Shown here piece after piece: positions 61,803-64,000 of a stretch of 64,000 nucleotides of DNA. The stretch is from Desulfosporosinus nitroreducens. GTDB lineage: Bacteria > Bacillota > Desulfitobacteriia > Desulfitobacteriales > Desulfitobacteriaceae. The stretch spans positions 1-64,000 of the forward strand of contig NZ_JAMHFY010000015.1 of assembly GCF_023897015.1 (NCBI RefSeq), in the 5' to 3' direction. The first letter of the stretch is position 1. Every line of letters starts with the position of its first letter. The position numbers and the translations under genes are program-made. The notes under the pieces are model-generated. The model was not told the origin of the DNA, ran no database searches, and saw only the letters and a program-made list of their open reading frames with translations.

Positions 61803-63518
61803 TCACTGAGTTTCTGTTGGAGCAGGGGAGGATGGCTCCCGCAGAGTGCGTTTTAGAATTTTTCCAATAGCTGTCATAGGGAGGTCTGGGCGAATCTCAA
61901 CGAGTTGGGGAGCTTTATAAGGCAAGAGATGCTGTCGGCAGAAGGTGATAATCTCTTGCTCTTCGACCATCACATCTGTTTTTAAGGTGATAAATGCCTT
62001 TACACGTTCTCCCTTATAATCGTCAGGGATGCCTATAACGCATGCCTCTTTCACAGCTGGGTGCTGATAGAGGACATCTTCTACTTCGCGTGGATAAACA
62101 TTGAACCCGCCAGTAATAATCATATCTTTCTTGCGGTCTACAATATAGAAATAACCCTCTTCATCCATGTAGCCAATATCTCCGGTGTAGAGCCAACCAT
62201 CCCGGATTGCCGAACTAGTTTCTTGAGGCTGATTATAGTATCCGAGCATGATCTCCGGACCAGTAAGCACGATTTCTCCAATTTCTAGGGGCAGAAGGAG
62301 TTTTTCCCCGGTCTCAATATCTCTGACTTGCATAATGACATCAGCAAAGGGTATACCAATACTGCCTGCTTTATTTACGCCGTTATAGGGATTGGCACAG
62401 AGTGCTGTGACAGCTTCAGTAAGACCATAGCCTTCCATCAGTCTGCTTTGAGTGAGTTCTTCAAACTGGCGCTTAACTTCTGGGGCTAAAGGCGCGGCTC
62501 CGACAAAACATCCGCGCAAAGAGGAAAGGTTATAGCGTGCTAAACGAGGATGGTTAATGAGACCTATATACATGGTGGGTACTCCAGCAAAGAGAGTAGG
62601 GTTAAAGCGGTGAATTCCTTTGAGAATGTCATCTCCATTGAAGCGTGGAATAAGAACACAAGAAGATCCTGAAATCAGAGGTGCATTCATACAAACAGAC
62701 ATGCCAAAGCCATGAAATATTGGGAGAACCGCTAATAAACGGTCATCCTTTCGCATTTGGACCCAAGAGGCTCCTTGGGCGGCGTTAGCAACTAGAGCTT
62801 TATGCGAGAGCATGACTCCTTTGGGTTTGCCAGTTGTTCCTCCTGTATAAATTAGGAGTGCAATGTCTTGAGTGAGATCAATATTAATTGGGATGATTGG
62901 CTGAGATTCTTGTTGGAGCAGGTGTTTTAACCACTTGCATTGAGGTAAACGAGCTTTAGTTTCGGCAGATAATTTCCGAGACAATGGGTATAAAAGCTTA
63001 ATTGGGAGAGGCATAAATTCGTTTAAAGAAGTATAAAAAGTGTGTTCTAGGATATGGTGTTCTCCGCTATTGTGACAAGTATCTCGAACATTTTCTAACC
63101 GTCCTGCTAAGAGATCTAAGCTGATGACAACCCGGATCAACCCATCTCGAAAAATATGCAGGAGTTCAGATTCCGTGCTGAGGGGATTAACAGGGACGAC
63201 CACTGCTCCAATGCTTAAAATGGCATAATAAGACATCACATATTGAGGACAATTAGGCAGTAGAAGCCCAATTCGGTCTCCTTGATGTATGCCCATTTCT
63301 TGCATCGCACCAGCTAAGCTGTTTACCCAGTGGCCCAATTGCTTGTAACGTATCTCTCGACCGAAAAAAATTAAGGCGATAGCCTCCGAGTGGTCTTTGA
63401 CACTTCGATGGAATAATTCATCCAGCCTGACGTTCGGATAATTAAGTGTAATGGGGACTTCAAGATCGTAATGGTTAGTCCAAGGAAGGAGTTTTTCATT
63501 GGTCGAGATGTTGTTCAT
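61803..63518 (-). CDS. Acyl-CoA ligase (AMP-forming)
   Basis: 571 residues. The P-loop LLIYTGGTTGKPKG, the A5 motif MEGYGLTEAV, the A8 region TGDIGYMDEEGYFYIVDR and the catalytic Lys in MTAIGKILKRTLRE are all present. It activates a carboxylic acid to its CoA thioester with ATP, giving AMP. It is followed by the dehydratase subunits and activator, so it should supply the CoA substrate for the pathway, instead of the CoA-transferase used in amino-acid fermenters. Chain-length specificity is not predictable. Confidence 0.92.
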   Translation of the reverse strand: MNNISTNEKLLPWTNHYDLEVPITLNYPNVRLDELFHRSVKDHSEAIALIFFGREIRYKQLGHWVNSLAGAMQEMGIHQGDRIGLLLPNCPQYVMSYYAILSIGAVVVPVNPLSTESELLHIFRDGLIRVVISLDLLAGRLENVRDTCHNSGEHHILEHTFYTSLNEFMPLPIKLLYPLSRKLSAETKARLPQCKWLKHLLQQESQPIIPINIDLTQDIALLIYTGGTTGKPKGVMLSHKALVANAAQGASWVQMRKDDRLLAVLPIFHGFGMSVCMNAPLISGSSCVLIPRFNGDDILKGIHRFNPTLFAGVPTMYIGLINHPRLARYNLSSLRGCFVGAAPLAPEVKRQFEELTQSRLMEGYGLTEAVTALCANPYNGVNKAGSIGIPFADVIMQVRDIETGEKLLLPLEIGEIVLTGPEIMLGYYNQPQETSSAIRDGWLYTGDIGYMDEEGYFYIVDRKKDMIITGGFNVYPREVEDVLYQHPAVKEACVIGIPDDYKGERVKAFITLKTDVMVEEQEIITFCRQHLLPYKAPQLVEIRPDLPMTAIGKILKRTLREPSSPAPTETQ

Positions 63519-63622
63519 TACTTGCCCTCCTTTTTCACGTTAAGGTGAAATTAACCTAGGCAAAAAGATTAATTGTAATATTTAGATTAGACAGAAAATT
63601 ATGTTAGAAGAATTTTATTCAT

Positions 63623-63634
63623 GAATCCGGATTC
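63623..63634. promoter_or_regulatory. 12-bp perfect palindrome in the divergent promoter region
   Basis: GAATCCGGATTC, lying between the ligase gene (minus) and the desulfoferrodoxin gene (plus). It may be an operator; no regulator is assigned. Confidence 0.35.
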
Positions 63635-63760
63635 AATGCGTAAATAAATAATAGATTGCGTTTTTAATGATTATTATAAAAAAGTAATGTTTATAAGGAG
63701 GAAAACAACTTTTTCTGGAGAATACTAATTACAAGTAAAAAAAGAAGTGGAGGCTTGTAC

Positions 63761-64000
63761 ATGACAAATCTAAGAGAACTATATGTATGCAGTATTTGTG
63801 GAAATGTGATTGAGGTTGTTAATTCGGGAGCGTCTGCATTGGTCTGTTGTAACAAACCAATGGAAAAATTAGAGGCAGGCACTAAAGATGCCAGTCTTGA
63901 AAAACATGTACCTGTTATTGAAGAGATAAACGGGGGAATCAAAGTTAAAGTGGGCAGTGTCGCGCACCCCATGGAGGAAAAGCATTCAATCCGATTTATT
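63761..64000 (+). CDS. dfx: Desulfoferrodoxin (superoxide reductase), truncated by window end
   Basis: The ATG at 63761 (AAGTGGAGG upstream) opens 80 visible codons. The N-terminal desulforedoxin domain has the four-Cys iron site CSICGN and [14 protein letters not shown]. The following superoxide-reductase domain begins [28 protein letters not shown] (quoted in parts: [19 protein letters not shown]), with the histidines of the catalytic iron. It reduces superoxide to peroxide with electrons from rubredoxin, an oxygen defence of anaerobes. The C-terminal part is outside the window. Confidence 0.95.
   Translation, partial: MTNLRELYVCSICGNVIEVVNSGASALVCCNKPMEKLEAGTKDASLEKHVPVIEEINGGIKVKVGSVAHPMEEKHSIRFI

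Overview
The window looks like chromosome of a Gram-positive, strictly anaerobic, sulfite/sulfate-reducing clostridium of the Peptococcaceae, most likely Desulfosporosinus or a close relative of Desulfitobacterium. The evidence is a complete dsrMKJOP set with dsrC, a menaquinone-type three-gene fumarate reductase/succinate dehydrogenase, a class III glutamine synthetase, a superoxide reductase, AT-rich DNA with strong GGAGG ribosome sites, and a trimethylamine methyltransferase gene read through an in-frame amber codon (pyrrolysine). The genus is an inference; no rRNA or tRNA gene was seen.

Layout. 1-1526 (minus) is a truncated glnN with a terminator hairpin in its leader. 1797-8314 is a CitA/DctB-type two-component system followed by a TRAP C4-dicarboxylate-type transporter with two substrate-binding lipoproteins. 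8596-10293 is a sigma-54 activator with an unusual N-terminal Rossmann domain. Just downstream lies a consensus -24/-12 promoter and then sdhCAB/frdCAB (10640-13822) and a small Cys-rich protein. 14453-17775 holds a CvfB-like S1 protein, a UPF0178 protein and htpG. 18216-24339 is the sulfite-reduction membrane module: an RsbRD_N protein, dsrMKJOP and dsrC. 24587-27137 is an envelope module (lipoprotein, ATP-grasp, DUF350). 27442-32456 is a secreted protein, an ABC-2 transporter and a second two-component system. 32538-38738 carries a class II aldolase, an S-adenosylhomocysteinase-like protein, topoisomerase III and a MATE exporter.

38749-50467 is the most interesting region, a quaternary-amine/methylamine regulon. 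It contains a BCCT betaine-type transporter, a LysR regulator, a PAS sigma-54 activator, a non-pyrrolysine MttB homologue, a corrinoid protein, a pyrrolysine-type mttB (TAG at 47784-47786) and a type I phosphodiesterase. Both the transporter and the methyltransferase operon have a sigma-54 promoter, and both carry copies of the same palindrome, TAAGTC-N5-GACTTA. I infer that this palindrome is the binding site of the activator encoded between them. A degenerate remnant of a DEAD-box helicase gene lies just before the transporter.

50706-58315 holds thioredoxin, a frameshifted thioredoxin reductase with a C-terminal thioredoxin-like extension, a DEAD-box helicase, a metallo-beta-lactamase-fold hydrolase, a MoxR/VWA pair and a LysM-M14 peptidase. 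58347-63518 (minus) is a 2-hydroxyacyl-CoA dehydratase cluster: acyl-CoA ligase, two dehydratase subunits and the ATP-dependent activator. The window ends inside a desulfoferrodoxin gene.

Taken together the window describes an anaerobe with menaquinone-linked respiration (DsrMKJOP, fumarate reductase), uptake of C4-dicarboxylates and betaines, corrinoid-dependent demethylation of betaine and trimethylamine, and heavy use of sigma-54 control.
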